From: Nemopilema nomurai
Lineage: Eukaryota; Cnidaria; Scyphozoa; Rhizostomeae; Rhizostomatidae
Assembly: GCA_003864495.1 (NCBI GenBank)
Contig: ML133401.1
Span: 5,757,189-5,821,188, forward strand
Length of the DNA stretch: 64,000 nt
Reading direction: 5' to 3'
The position numbers were made by a program, and so were the translations under genes. The notes under the pieces are model-generated. The model worked only from the letters and a program-made list of their open reading frames with translations. It ran no database searches and was not told the origin of the DNA. Shown here piece after piece: positions 22,107-34,300 of this stretch (its first letter is position 1; each line of letters opens with the position of its first letter).

Positions 22107-25100
22107 TTATCCTTTCCTTCAAGTTCTCGTTCTTAATTGGCCCGATCACAAATGTCCTAAGACCATGAGGAATTTGATTTATTTGGAATTAGATCTATTT
22201 GAATGTATGTTATTCCTAGCCATGTTTGTTAATTTCAAATCAGTATGTTAACCGGTATATGTTAACTCAAAAGGGGGGAGCAGGAACCTAGAAAGAGGCC
22301 TATTGACACATTAAGCTCCACTTAGCACCATAACTATTGCGGTCTAGTAGGATGAGCGGACGATTCACCGGGGAAAAGGTCTCTTACCAAGGTGAGCCTT
22401 TCCTTCCTAGGCGAGGACCTTTCACCTAAGTGGGGCACCTAACTGTAGTTAAGACCCCCAACAGGACTCCAAAGTAACAGAGACAGAATGACATTCAAGA
22501 AAGAAAAATGTGAAGAAATTTGGATTTCATGATTTCAATTTGCATTCATTCCTCCAGTGATTAAGATAATTCTAATGTATATCTAACATCGTTCTCGCCG
22601 CATTTAGTCACCTCAAGAAAAATGTCTCAAGGAAGATGAGCCACAACGATTCTTGAAACTGGTTCATTGACCAGCTTTCTTTTCAAGAGTATAGTTGTCT
22701 CCAATAGATGTAGAAATGCCTTTCATCCTAAATCGATTTGAGCAGCGTTTATTGTCAAGATGGTAACAACCAAAGCAACACAAATTAAGTTTGAATAGAG
22801 TTCAGAGACTTATCGTACTTACCGGAAAGGCAGTTAGGAAATTTCGAATTCTGATGTTTTTTATATCGGCAAAAATTGAAAATAGAAGAGGATTGTAAAA
22901 TTTTCAATGGTCATCAAGAATTCCTCGTTTTTAACTGAGCTTCTTTAAGGCAGATTTGCGCCTTTGAGCACAACTACGGCGGATTTTCGCAGTTCAAATT
23001 CAAGTATCAAATGGAAAATCAAGTTCTTTTAGTTAACTTGAAAAGCTGTAACGATATACAAGGCATCAGAGGCATCATTTTTAACAGATTTACTCACACA
23101 CTCACATAGAATTCAGAAGTAATCTCGTAGACCAAATGGTAGAATCCGGCTCGGTGGACCATTGGCAATTTCAAGGAGCAAATTGTTCTCTGCAGTTTCA
23201 AGGGTGAGCCCCAAATGCTGCTTGACGTAAGAATCGTCTTGACTATACTTGACAAATAGGATTAATAATATAAATTATTATCGGAAATCGTTTAAAATCT
23301 TAGTCAAAACCCACTTTCTTTTGAAGTCGACTCGCTAGAAGCAATCTGTTATTTCTTAAATTTCTCCGTACTGAAGCATCAGAATACATTTGTCTTTAAA
23401 GCTTATTGATGTAGTAAGTATTTTTTAGGGTGTGTGCAGTGACGTATTCCAGCTAGGCGTAAACTCCTATATTAATATATATATATTTAGAAATGTATTT
23501 TTAACGTTTACCCGAAATTTCCTTTGTATAAGACTTGTATCATTGAATATTCTATGTTTTCCGTGGTTAGCAGTAGACTTCTATTTCATCCACTTCGTGA
23601 ATAGATATGTAGAGATCGGAATTGGCTTTCTAAATTCCTTAGCAGTCTCCCATGCAGTCTTGAGAATTCCTTTAGCTTTTGTCGTGCCGAGCACTTGCTG
23701 ATAAAGCACTTGCTTATAAAAACCGCGTGAATTCCAATGATAGTAGTCAACAAATTTTTGTAAAAATCCTGCTTCCAAATTTCTGATTTTTTAAGGTCCC
23801 TTCCCAAGCCAGATTCGTACTAATTAGTGGTCTACTCTTATGCAGAAAGGTTTCGCCTGAAAGGTTTTCGCTTTTCAAATTAATTGCTTTAATTGATACA
23901 AAAAAATGGCTATCAAAATTTTCTTACCAATTCAAAGCTCTGACATTTTTTTTGCTTGATATTAAATAAAATACAAATGGTTAGAAGAATTTGCAGATCA
24001 AGGTTGCGTCCACGACAAAATGGCAGAGCCATCTTTTGCGCAATAAAAACTGCTGGGCGTCTTAAGCTTTGACAGGGTAGAAGAACAGAAAGGAAGAACA
24101 TAACTCCAGATAAAAAATTTGTGATTTCTATGAAAGCACATAACAACCATAACTATAAAACAGAAAAATATCTGCCTTTACATTTTCGAAAGGTAAGCTG
24201 CAACGCAATAGTATAACGGAACGAAATTTGCTCATTGTATTTCCATCAGTCGGCTATCTTGAGGCCAGGCGATGTGTATAATCACTGCATGTGAGACAAT
24301 GGCTTTGATTGAGCTAGGAAAAAACCAATGTTTCGTTACATTCGGCCAGAAAGGTTATTACAGCAATATTTGTAATACGAAAAGGCAGCAAGTACAAGTT
24401 GAAGTGAGGGAGTTCAAAAAAATTGGACCCGCTTTCTTGAGGATGTCTTGAGGGGCTCTAACTTGAGGGACTTAAAGCAGCGACAACTTTTTGCTAGGCG
24501 TTCTCAAAAACGAGCCTCCAGTCAAAAGTATGTCAATCAAAGCTTCGATATTTACGTATGCAGGTTCTCATAACATTGGGCTCACCTTTGCTGAATTAGG
24601 GGTCATTTTCAAAAACAGATTCTACAATAATCTCCTTACCTTCTTGAAAATCAATATTAAAAATCTAAAGTTAGTAGGATATTATGACTTGATCAAGCGT
24701 TGTAGAAAACAGTCAAGAATTAACTTCTCTGATTATAGAGAAGGTAAAAGTATCTTAGGCTTTTACTTACCAAGAGTTTAACACGTCTTTCATTTTCTAA
24801 AAATAAAAGAGATAAATAAATTAAAGAAAGATAAATTAAATCAAGGCTTGATCATACACGATTTACCAATATGGCTTGCTCTGCAGGCTCTTGCTAATTC
24901 ACATCTATCTTGTGACATATTCTTTATTCACAGAAGTACGAAATATACATTCGCGCTATCACTCTTTGCTCTTTGCCCTCATCATCCTGCTAGGCCTGTT
25001 TCGCCGCCCCTCGTCTATTGAAGCGCCCAATCCGTGTCCCCACCCCTCTTTAGAAGCGTGATTAATATCCAATACCGTATTCCAAAGTCCACCTCTCCCT

Positions 25101-25380
25101 TGTGTAGGTAGTATTCAATCCTTCCCTTTAACTGGATATTTTGACATTGTTTATTTATTGTTTGTAGCCCCTTCTTCTCGTGTAAATAACAACAAAAAAG
25201 CATTGACAATTTAGTCATTTGGGCCTCTGTTTGGCATGAAGGCGGTTCAGGGGTTTCCTAGCGTAGAAATTCAACTATTTGCTAACGAAGCATTGATGGG
25301 TCGGAACCTATTGCGACATATCTATCTGGGTCTATTTAGAAGAGAGTCATATACCGCTTCTACAAAAGATAAGAACAGAT
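22107..25380. other. Intergenic region between L3HYPDH and DZIP1 (convergent 3' ends)
   Basis: The two flanking genes converge here. A GC-richer tract at 22300-22480 stands out (see findings). The hexamer TTTATT at 25150-25155, AATAAA on the - strand, could end DZIP1 transcripts. No further gene was recognised; the 96-codon + frame at 24491-24781 shows no domain. Confidence 0.4.
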
Positions 25381-28300
25381 CTATGGTCCATTAACATCAA
25401 ATATAACAAAGCACTTTAGGATGGACATATGTGCATACTTCTTTGGTGCAATCTCGGGATAGTCGTCTTCCATAGCGGACGAGAGGTCGAAGTCGTCAAA
25501 GTCATCATCATCATCATCAAAATCATCACCGATCTCCAGGATATGCGCCTGCTGTAGACATAATAGAGGGAATAAAGACTAAAGTTTACAGATTAAAGAG
25601 CATAATAAGGAAGATAAAACTCAAATAGCTGATGACGTTTGTATCAATGCCAGTAGCTGATGCCAACATTGAATCGCAGCCGAGCACTGAAAACTGCCGG
25701 ACTTGATCTTTAAACAAGATCAATGCAACTTGCCCAACAAAACAGAACAGAGGTTGCCGAAGCAATATTCTAAATAATAGAACAAACATCTCTTTGAATG
25801 GTCCCGACATTCACAAATAGCTGAGACAAATAGGTATCATTTTCAAACTACATTTATCAGTTTTAAAATACTTCCGACATGAACGGGGCGAATTGCAGTG
25901 AGACATCTATAAAAAGTATCCTTACCTTGGTAAGTTGGTGGGAGTCTCCTTCTTCGCTCTTCAAAGTGTCATGCAGGTCAACTGCTCCGGTAGGCTTCTT
26001 GATGCCCTCTCTCGCAAACAGACGTGCCTCTAAACTTGCAGCCAAGTCGCGGACCTAAAATGGTTGAAATTGCAATCAGTACTCGCACACCGTAAGGTCC
26101 TCTATCAAAACGAGAGCCCCACGCTACATGGTGAGTGCAAGGAGGCGGAACAGTATTGGTAAGTACGCTCTGTCCTGAGCTGAAACATAAGGGAAAAGTC
26201 ATGGCTGGCTTGACAGGAACTGCTCATAAGAAAGACCAGTGGCGATCGCTCCATCGACGAAAAACAGAAGTGTGACGTAAAAGCGGTTTGCAAATGCATA
26301 TGTGTAAATCAATGAATGATGAGCTTGAAATCCTAATAGCTGGTGTTCGCTTTTATATGAACTACCAAGGTCTGTTTATTACTACGAAGCATACCTTTTC
26401 GCCCCTTGGCTCTTGCATCGAAACCTTTGGTGAAGATGCCTTCAAAGAGACGTTTTGCATTACCTTAATTTGTATTAAATGTACGGTTTTCACAAATGTT
26501 TATTACAGTAATGTTTACTATAGTAATGTTTATTGCAGTAATATTTATTACAGTAATGTTTACTATAGTAATGTTTATTACAGTAATGTTTATTACATGG
26601 AGTTCACAACACTGGAGACGATGCCAGCAAGCAAAAGTGCTGAAGAAGTTACGAAGGTATTCGTAGCAGGTTGATTCTGTGGCAAACACAACACAGTATG
26701 TGCAGCTGGTACAGTAAAATGCCACTACCTCTGCATATGAGAATATCTTTGTTTGTAAAATAAATAAAATAAAACGTCACAGTCGAATAAGCTTGCGAGG
26801 CATCACTAATAGAATCAGCTAGTAGGCCAGGGCAATATCATTGAGGATGATAAATGGTGGATGGATTTAACGATTTTCTCTGGATGAAAATGAATATAAA
26901 ATACTTACTGTGGTCTCTCGCTCTTCAGGTTTATTAACCACAGTTACCTTCGGCAAGAGTGACGTATTTCCCGGGGGGCTGTGACCATCGTAGCTTTAAA
27001 AAATAATCACTTTTTAAAACTGCAGTTTGAGTCCTATCTAGCACCGTTATAGAAGAATGATCTAGCTCATAAAAATGATCTATAATTCATAGGCAAAACA
27101 TTTGTTATCAGAATACAAAATTTGATATCAATATCTTGACTAAATCAAATACGGCAAAAAGTGGGTGGATCCTAAAAGATGTGGCATGGCAAAAATTTAC
27201 TATTGCCAACATTTTAAGAATGGAACACGCTAACATTTCAGCTCTCAAAAATGAACTAGACCTTAGCTTTGATAAGTGCTTCTAACAACAATGGAACACG
27301 TTAGCAATCGCTAGCTCCTTGAACATGATCAACGAAACAGAATTGGGTCATTTATATAAAAATTCTCATTTTTCGTGTTTGACCTTGATCAGTTTGACTT
27401 AAAAACTTTTCTTCCTACTGAAAAAATCAATCGCACTCGGATGATTCGATTTTGAAGCCAAATACAGCACTTGCGTGCGCAACAAACCTAGTAGGCGTGC
27501 GCATCAGCTTGAAAGCGTGACAAAAGGGCATGCAAAATCTGCATTTCTTCTATAACTACTTGCAAGTATCTTTGACACTTTCCCTTGTCCACTTTTACTA
27601 AAAAGGGGACTGATTATTAAAAAATAAGAATTTAAAAGGCGAAATAGGATCTCTTACTCGGAAACTTCAGAATCCCACTGCGAATTATCACTGACATCGA
27701 AAACTCCGTCATTTGTGTCAGATTCGTGATCTCGCTTTGGTGTCGACTTGGGTCCGGAAACAGGTCTGAGTTCCTCGATGCTCTGGTTCGATTTCGCTAG
27801 CTTGGGAGTCTTTGGTGAAGGAGGCTCGTCAAAGGATTCATTGATGAAACTACTCGGACGACTGCTTGGTTCTCTGCAAAATTTTATGGACAGCAAGTGA
27901 GGAAAATGATCCTCTATTGCATGTGTAAACTGGTTATAACTCTTGACAGAGAAAAGAGAAAGAGACGTATACTTAGGCAATGTGGCTTTTAAAAAGGAAC
28001 ACAACAAGGATAATGATATAAGCAGAGTCTGGGGTCTAGTTTACAACAACGTTAAGATAATTGTTCAATCATGATTAAGTGATTCTTTGATTGCCTGGTT
28101 GACAGACAGCCCTATTAATTGGTAGCGATATTGATGCAAATAATTGTTAAAAATTTATTGAAAACTGATTATGAATCATAAGGGATCACTTACTTAGAAT
28201 CCTTCTTTCTTGGGCTGGCCCTTCCAAATATCGAAGCATTCTTGATTTTATTAACTGCACTTTTTAGTTTATTCTTCGATTTTTCTAGAAATTGACAAGT

Positions 28301-31300
28301 CAGCAACATCAAAACATTTTCCAAAGATATTCTGCAGATGAATTTACATACTAAACACAAGAACTCAAACCAAAATTTTACAAGGGGTTCGTGAGAGGAG
28401 GTGAGCTTTAAACCATAAAACAGATATGGTTCAAAATCATTGTCTCATTCAATCTTGAAAATCAAAGCTCTGACATATATGAAAAATCTAACAAATAAAA
28501 CAGATAATCAGATAAGTGATGATCAGCTAATCGCGTTAATCAATACAAGACCTGCTGATTTCGGCTCCTCGACGATTCCAAGGGCATCTCTTGCTAGCTT
28601 GTCAATATCCTCGTGTAGCCTGCATGATATGTTTACATCTAAATCGCTGATAATCGACGCACTACCTTTATACCTAATCAATATACTTTTAGGTTTCTTT
28701 GTTTTGTTTATAAAATTGTTTAAGTTGGAAATCATGAAAACATGGCAAATGTGCTGGGGCCAATGGTTGATAAAACTTTCTCATCCTAATGATATACTTC
28801 TAGCTAAAAATGTCTATTCTGGATTGTTTTTACGCACAATCAAGCACAAAATTCCAGGAGTCTCGCTTTATGATAAATTTTTAGAGACCAAAGTTTCATT
28901 CTAGAGATCACAGGAAAAATAATATTTACAATGATGTCTCAAAGAGAAGTTGGAAAATGGAATTCACCTTTTCCTTTTAGCAACTTCGTCTGGACGCTTC
29001 TGAAAGGAAAATGAGGATTTCTTGTCAAGACAACTGTCTTAAAGTGCCTAAAATAAACTAGGAAAAACACCTTTCCAATGTCATGCCCTAATTATTCACC
29101 ACAAAGCAAAAAAACAGTCATAATTCTCAAGGATATCAAATTAAATCAACAAGAACTCGTGATTTAATTCACAATGTATTCATCATTACAGATCATTCTT
29201 CCAACATTGCCAGACCTATCATCAAGCATGTTTAACTTTAGTCTTATTTCAAAATGCCTTCTCCACGTGTTGTTCAGTCTACACGTGCAATTTTGATGTA
29301 TTCAACGTTCATTTTGATCTCACACATTTGGCGGATTTCGCAAGATGACGTCAATCTCACAGCGCTTTTGTAACAAGCAACCAAGCCCACTAATCTTCAT
29401 TAAAATTCCTTTTCTCTTGCATCAACATTTCTCAGCTGAATCTTGTTACATTATCACAATACCATGTAGGGGTTTTCACATTCAAACAAGTTGAAGGCAA
29501 ACGCGAAATAGAAGCGAAGCCGTTTTGAAAACAAGCTGACCTTTGTCTTGACGTTAACTTCATTGACATGTAACTTCATTTTTGAATCGTACTGTTCGCT
29601 TGTCATACCAGGTGCATCCTTAGACGAAGTGAATTCACAGTTAAATTGTTGTAAGGCTACATGCTGCCTATGTTGTCATAATCAATTGCATAAGCTTACT
29701 GCCTCCATCGAGCATAGTATAAATAGGTCAGGTGATGGAAGACATGTGAAAACCCTTACTCTCTAATAGGTGTCTGACTACTGGAAATACATTTTTGTTA
29801 AGTATAAATCGAAATTCGATACCCACATATATGCCCGATCTAAGCATGGCTGGTGTGTGTATACAATTGAATGGCATCAATTAAAGGTATGACTTCCATA
29901 ACATAGGCAGTAGGCATACCACAATCCATTCATGCTTACGGAATAAAGAAGGCCAATGTTTTATCTGCAGAAGATTACATCTATATTGAAGGTTCAAAGA
30001 GTACATTCATGTAAAACTTACAATATCAATTCCTCGCTTTTCGAGGTTCATGTTAAGAATTTCGATCACTTCCTCTCGGCAGGAATGGATCATTTCTTTC
30101 GTGTGATTATATCGAGCTGAAACGAAAACAAAATGGAGAAGTAGAAATGATGTAAGCATGACAGTGTGGCGACTGTGGAAGGGAACAACAATGAGATGTC
30201 TACAGAAGCCGCTAAACCCTTCAGTCTAGCATTGCTTTAATAGTAGTCTGATGTTGCATATAAGTGGAACGAAACATCTCTGGGAAAAAGATAAGAAGCA
30301 TGATTTCCCCACACCGTCTTCATAAACTAAACTCTGTTGAAAATTTCAAAGACAACAAATCTCGGCTTTAAACCGTTCTTATTTGCAAATCCTATCCAAA
30401 GTAAAGTACATATTCAGTAGTCAACTGAAGTGTAGCATAATCAAATTTCAACATCAGCGGACTATCCCGGTCTGTGAGTATATGATTAAGTTACTTGCTG
30501 TATGTATGAGTATGTTGGGGGTTAAAAAATCCTATTTATAAAGATATTTAGTAGGCTAGAATATGAGAATAGAGCATTTTATTTAGAACAAGTCAACCAA
30601 ATTGTTTCAGACATAAGCAAGACTTTCAAAAAGAAAAACAGAAAATATCAAATCAATGGCAGTGAGTGACAATGTAATAGGATTTATTAAACGACAAAGC
30701 TGATGATGGAACATTATTTAACTCACCGATGGCCAGAGGGTTGTTGGGAAAGGGTAAAAACTGTCCAGTTTGTAGCAGTGTCGATCCCTGAAGCATGACA
30801 TTAATAAACATGATTAAACAAATGCAAGAAATAAACTCCAAGTAAAAGGGTTAGACTTGAATTACTACATGCAGCAGCAGAATTTAATGCTAAGAGATAA
30901 AGATAGGGCCAGTGGGTCGTGCATTCGAATGACGAATGGATATCAGACAGACAATCGATGGTGTATTGATGAGCTTTCTGCTTCGATGCAGTTAGATTCT
31001 TGTTTACTTTGGAATGATGCAGTTAAAAACTCACCCACTGTGATGTGTTTCCTGTAGCCAACCTGTGAAAGAAAGAATCGCACTAAAAACTAGCGATTTA
31101 CTATTGCCACTACGCTTGATATATAGCAAAAGCAAAGCTCATCCTTCACCTCAAACCTGCTTCCGTGGCTCAAGTTACAGCCTTCCTTTGTCATAAATCT
31201 AGCCCAAGAGTCTCCGGTCATATCTTACAAGCATTGATGAAATGAGGCATCCAATACAAACCACCATTCCTTAGATACATCAGAGTTTGAGCTCTCCAAT

Positions 31301-34300
31301 TTCATGTCAATTTGATCGTCTTTAAAAGCTTCCAATTGAGGAAAAACCAACAATATATGCTTATGGTTTGGAAGTTCTGGTATATTTGCGTAGCGGAAAA
31401 GTACGCCAGAGTTACTACGTTAGCGATCAACTTTTATACAATGATGAAAACAGTAATAAAAAATAGGCCACCAGCCACTGGAAGATCAGAGGTCAAGTAG
31501 AACAAGGTCAAAGTTTAGAGTTGACAACATACATAGACCCGTCTGCTTCGTCGAATGTCACGTCCTCCTCCTCCGAGTCAGGCGCAGTTTCCTTTGCACT
31601 TTTTGCATCTACGTCTCTTTCTACGTCCTCTAAAAGGTCTTCACGACTCCTATTAAAAATACAGGGAAAATACAAATGAAAATATGAAAAATACAGGATG
31701 AATTTGACCAACCCAAAGGAACCATACAGCGATAGATGCCCTGTCGAGTAAATTGGCTAATGACCGAGAAAATGCGTTCCGGAATAACAGTGCATAGAAG
31801 TTAACTTTGATTTTTTCATTTCATTCAACATTAAAAAATAACTGAAACGTATCTTCTGGTCGCAATTAGAAGAGTAAGAGATAATGTACATTGAGGAAGC
31901 CTTACACTACATACTTCTGCGTGCAGCACAATTCTAATACATCGGTACCCAAGCCTCTGACGTCATTCTTCAAGAAACGTACCTCTTTATCGCTGCTGCC
32001 AAATCTGTCTTCGCGTCTTCCGTTCCCGCAAAGCTTGACACTGATACGTCTTCAGCTATCAAAGAACAAGCAAAAAGCCTCACTTAGGCCCACTTTGACT
32101 GTATTCTACCACCCCCCAAAAAAGAAACCCAGTGTAAATTCTGTTGAGTTATTTTCAAAAGAAACTTTTGTTGAAATATGCTCAATTTGTTGATACTTTT
32201 GAATCTGATTTCGATTAGCGTTCTCGAACAATCAAAGATTTGGAGCTTTCGCTTCTCTTCCATCTATTTTCTCTCCCTTTCGATTTTCAGAGGCAATAAA
32301 TGTTCTATCCTTACATGATATGAGTATCGAGTCTAAAGTCATCTATTATTCGTTGTGTGTCCAGTTTAATAGATAAAGTAAATCATTTAACAGCATCAGA
32401 GCAAATTTGATAGCTCTGGTTGAATAGCTTTGATAATGACCAGCAAATCAAAGGAAGATAAAAGAATACCTGAATCGAGTTCTGATTCGTTGAAAGTACT
32501 TTGGAACGAGACTGACTTCAACATATCTAAACAGGGCAGCAGCGGGAGTAGACAAAGAAAGAAGAAAGTTTAGATATATTGTACATTGAGATTCTTACCG
32601 TTGTGCCCTTTAGATAATCTTATAAAATCACGCAATAGATTGTGTAAGATTGTCAAAATGCACTTTAGGGGCAATATGCCCTATATGATATACAATTTTA
32701 AAACGTAAACAGAGACAGTTGACATACACTCAAAAATAGAGGAAATACTATTTTATACAAGAATACACATCTTTGTACAGAGAACATAGTAGGGAAGCAA
32801 ACAACTGCACTTCCGAAAATAGGCCTCTTGAGCAAGTAAATTCAAACACAGGATATTCGACCACTCACTTTGATTTGAAGGTCCTTTCAGCACAAAGAAA
32901 GACAACCCCTTCTGCTTCCATCCAGGGTAAATTTCGCTTTTTGAAATCATTGACTTCACAACATCCCCACTTCCAGCATCAAGAACGAACAGCTTCATGG
33001 TCCCCATTAGTTGCAAAGTCGAAGCATAAAACACATAGTCCAATTTGTAGCAGGGGCGTGGTGGTGACGAGGACAGAGAGACATACTGTCTCCAATAAGG
33101 GGACCCACTGGCGTAGTACACATAGATGGGCATGCTGTAGCTTTCCTTTCCGCTTGAATGAGCTCGGAAGTCGAATGAATCTTTCCATTCACTCGAGCTG
33201 GGTGACGGTGTCTTCCAAACACGGAAATTGTTCTTGGTGTTTGACGCAACGTACAGAGTCATCGTGCCATCTAAGGGGAAATCAAGGTGTCAGGTTTGTA
33301 AGTAGCACGGAGAAGCGAGATTGCATAAGTCAACGAGGGTTATCCTGCAACAGGCTCAATGAAATGAAATGGTTATCCTGAAATTCCCGATAGCAGTCAA
33401 CCAAATGACAAGCTGGAATCAGACGAATGCTAGGATAAAACTTGCAAGCAAACTCAGTACCCTCGAATATAAAGGCTACGAGGCACACAAAGCTACGAGT
33501 GCAACTTCTTAACCGAGCTCTGAGGCCTGGTTTGAGCACGCCACGCAAAGGGGAAATATTCAGAGCAAAAAAAAAACATCAAAGAGCAGACAGAACAGGT
33601 CTCGCGGGCATCGTGGAGCCACTCGCCTCTTAGCCAAACAGCCAACGTACTGGGAGTTGTGCAAAATTATCTAGATATATCTATAATCTATCTATAGGTA
33701 CATACAAAAAGTTCGAACAAATAAAACAATTTTCAAATGGCATTACCTTGTTCTTGCTTTGACTTAGGGTCCTCAAACGATCGTCTTATCACTAGAAAAA
33801 GAAGAAACAATGGAGAAAAGTTGAAGTAAAGTGGTGCAAAATAGAGGTACAGTCTTTCACATTCAAAACCGTATAAACAACATTTGTGTAGACAATATGC
33901 AGTTCATCCCAAAAAAGCTCTACCTAACCTATCCATGTAAAAAAGGTGAACAAATGGTTCATACTACAAAACTCAAAACTGGCAATAAACAGCAGAACAT
34001 ATTTTTGCACATCTAAAGTACTTTTTTGTCCGACACACCTCAGAGTATGCAAATACCGTTAAAAAATCTTATCATTTATTTGGTCATTTATTTTGACCGC
34101 CGAAGCTTGGCACTTTGAATTACTTTGGTTAATCAGAACCACGGTATCTCAAAGGGCTGAAACTACTGTGACCCCATTGGAAGATGAATTGTCAAAAGAA
34201 AATGTAAAGATTATGTATGTATGTATGATACTTGGTCGTTATCTACTATTTTAGCTAGAATAACGAAGGGCTCTCTGACGTACTAGGAGTTGAGGCAAAA

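Noticed and set aside
26465..26725. - strand frame reading as repeated Ile/Asn/Val
   Set aside because: Translation of a 15-bp tandem repeat inside an intron.
28440..28904. 154-codon + strand frame with hydrophobic segment
   Set aside because: Covers DZIP1 exon 25 in antisense; the rest is AT-rich intron, and it shows no domain.
32773..33381. 202-codon + strand frame
   Set aside because: Opposite the spliced DZIP1 exon 17; it lacks domains, while the - strand has matching acceptor, donor and phase.
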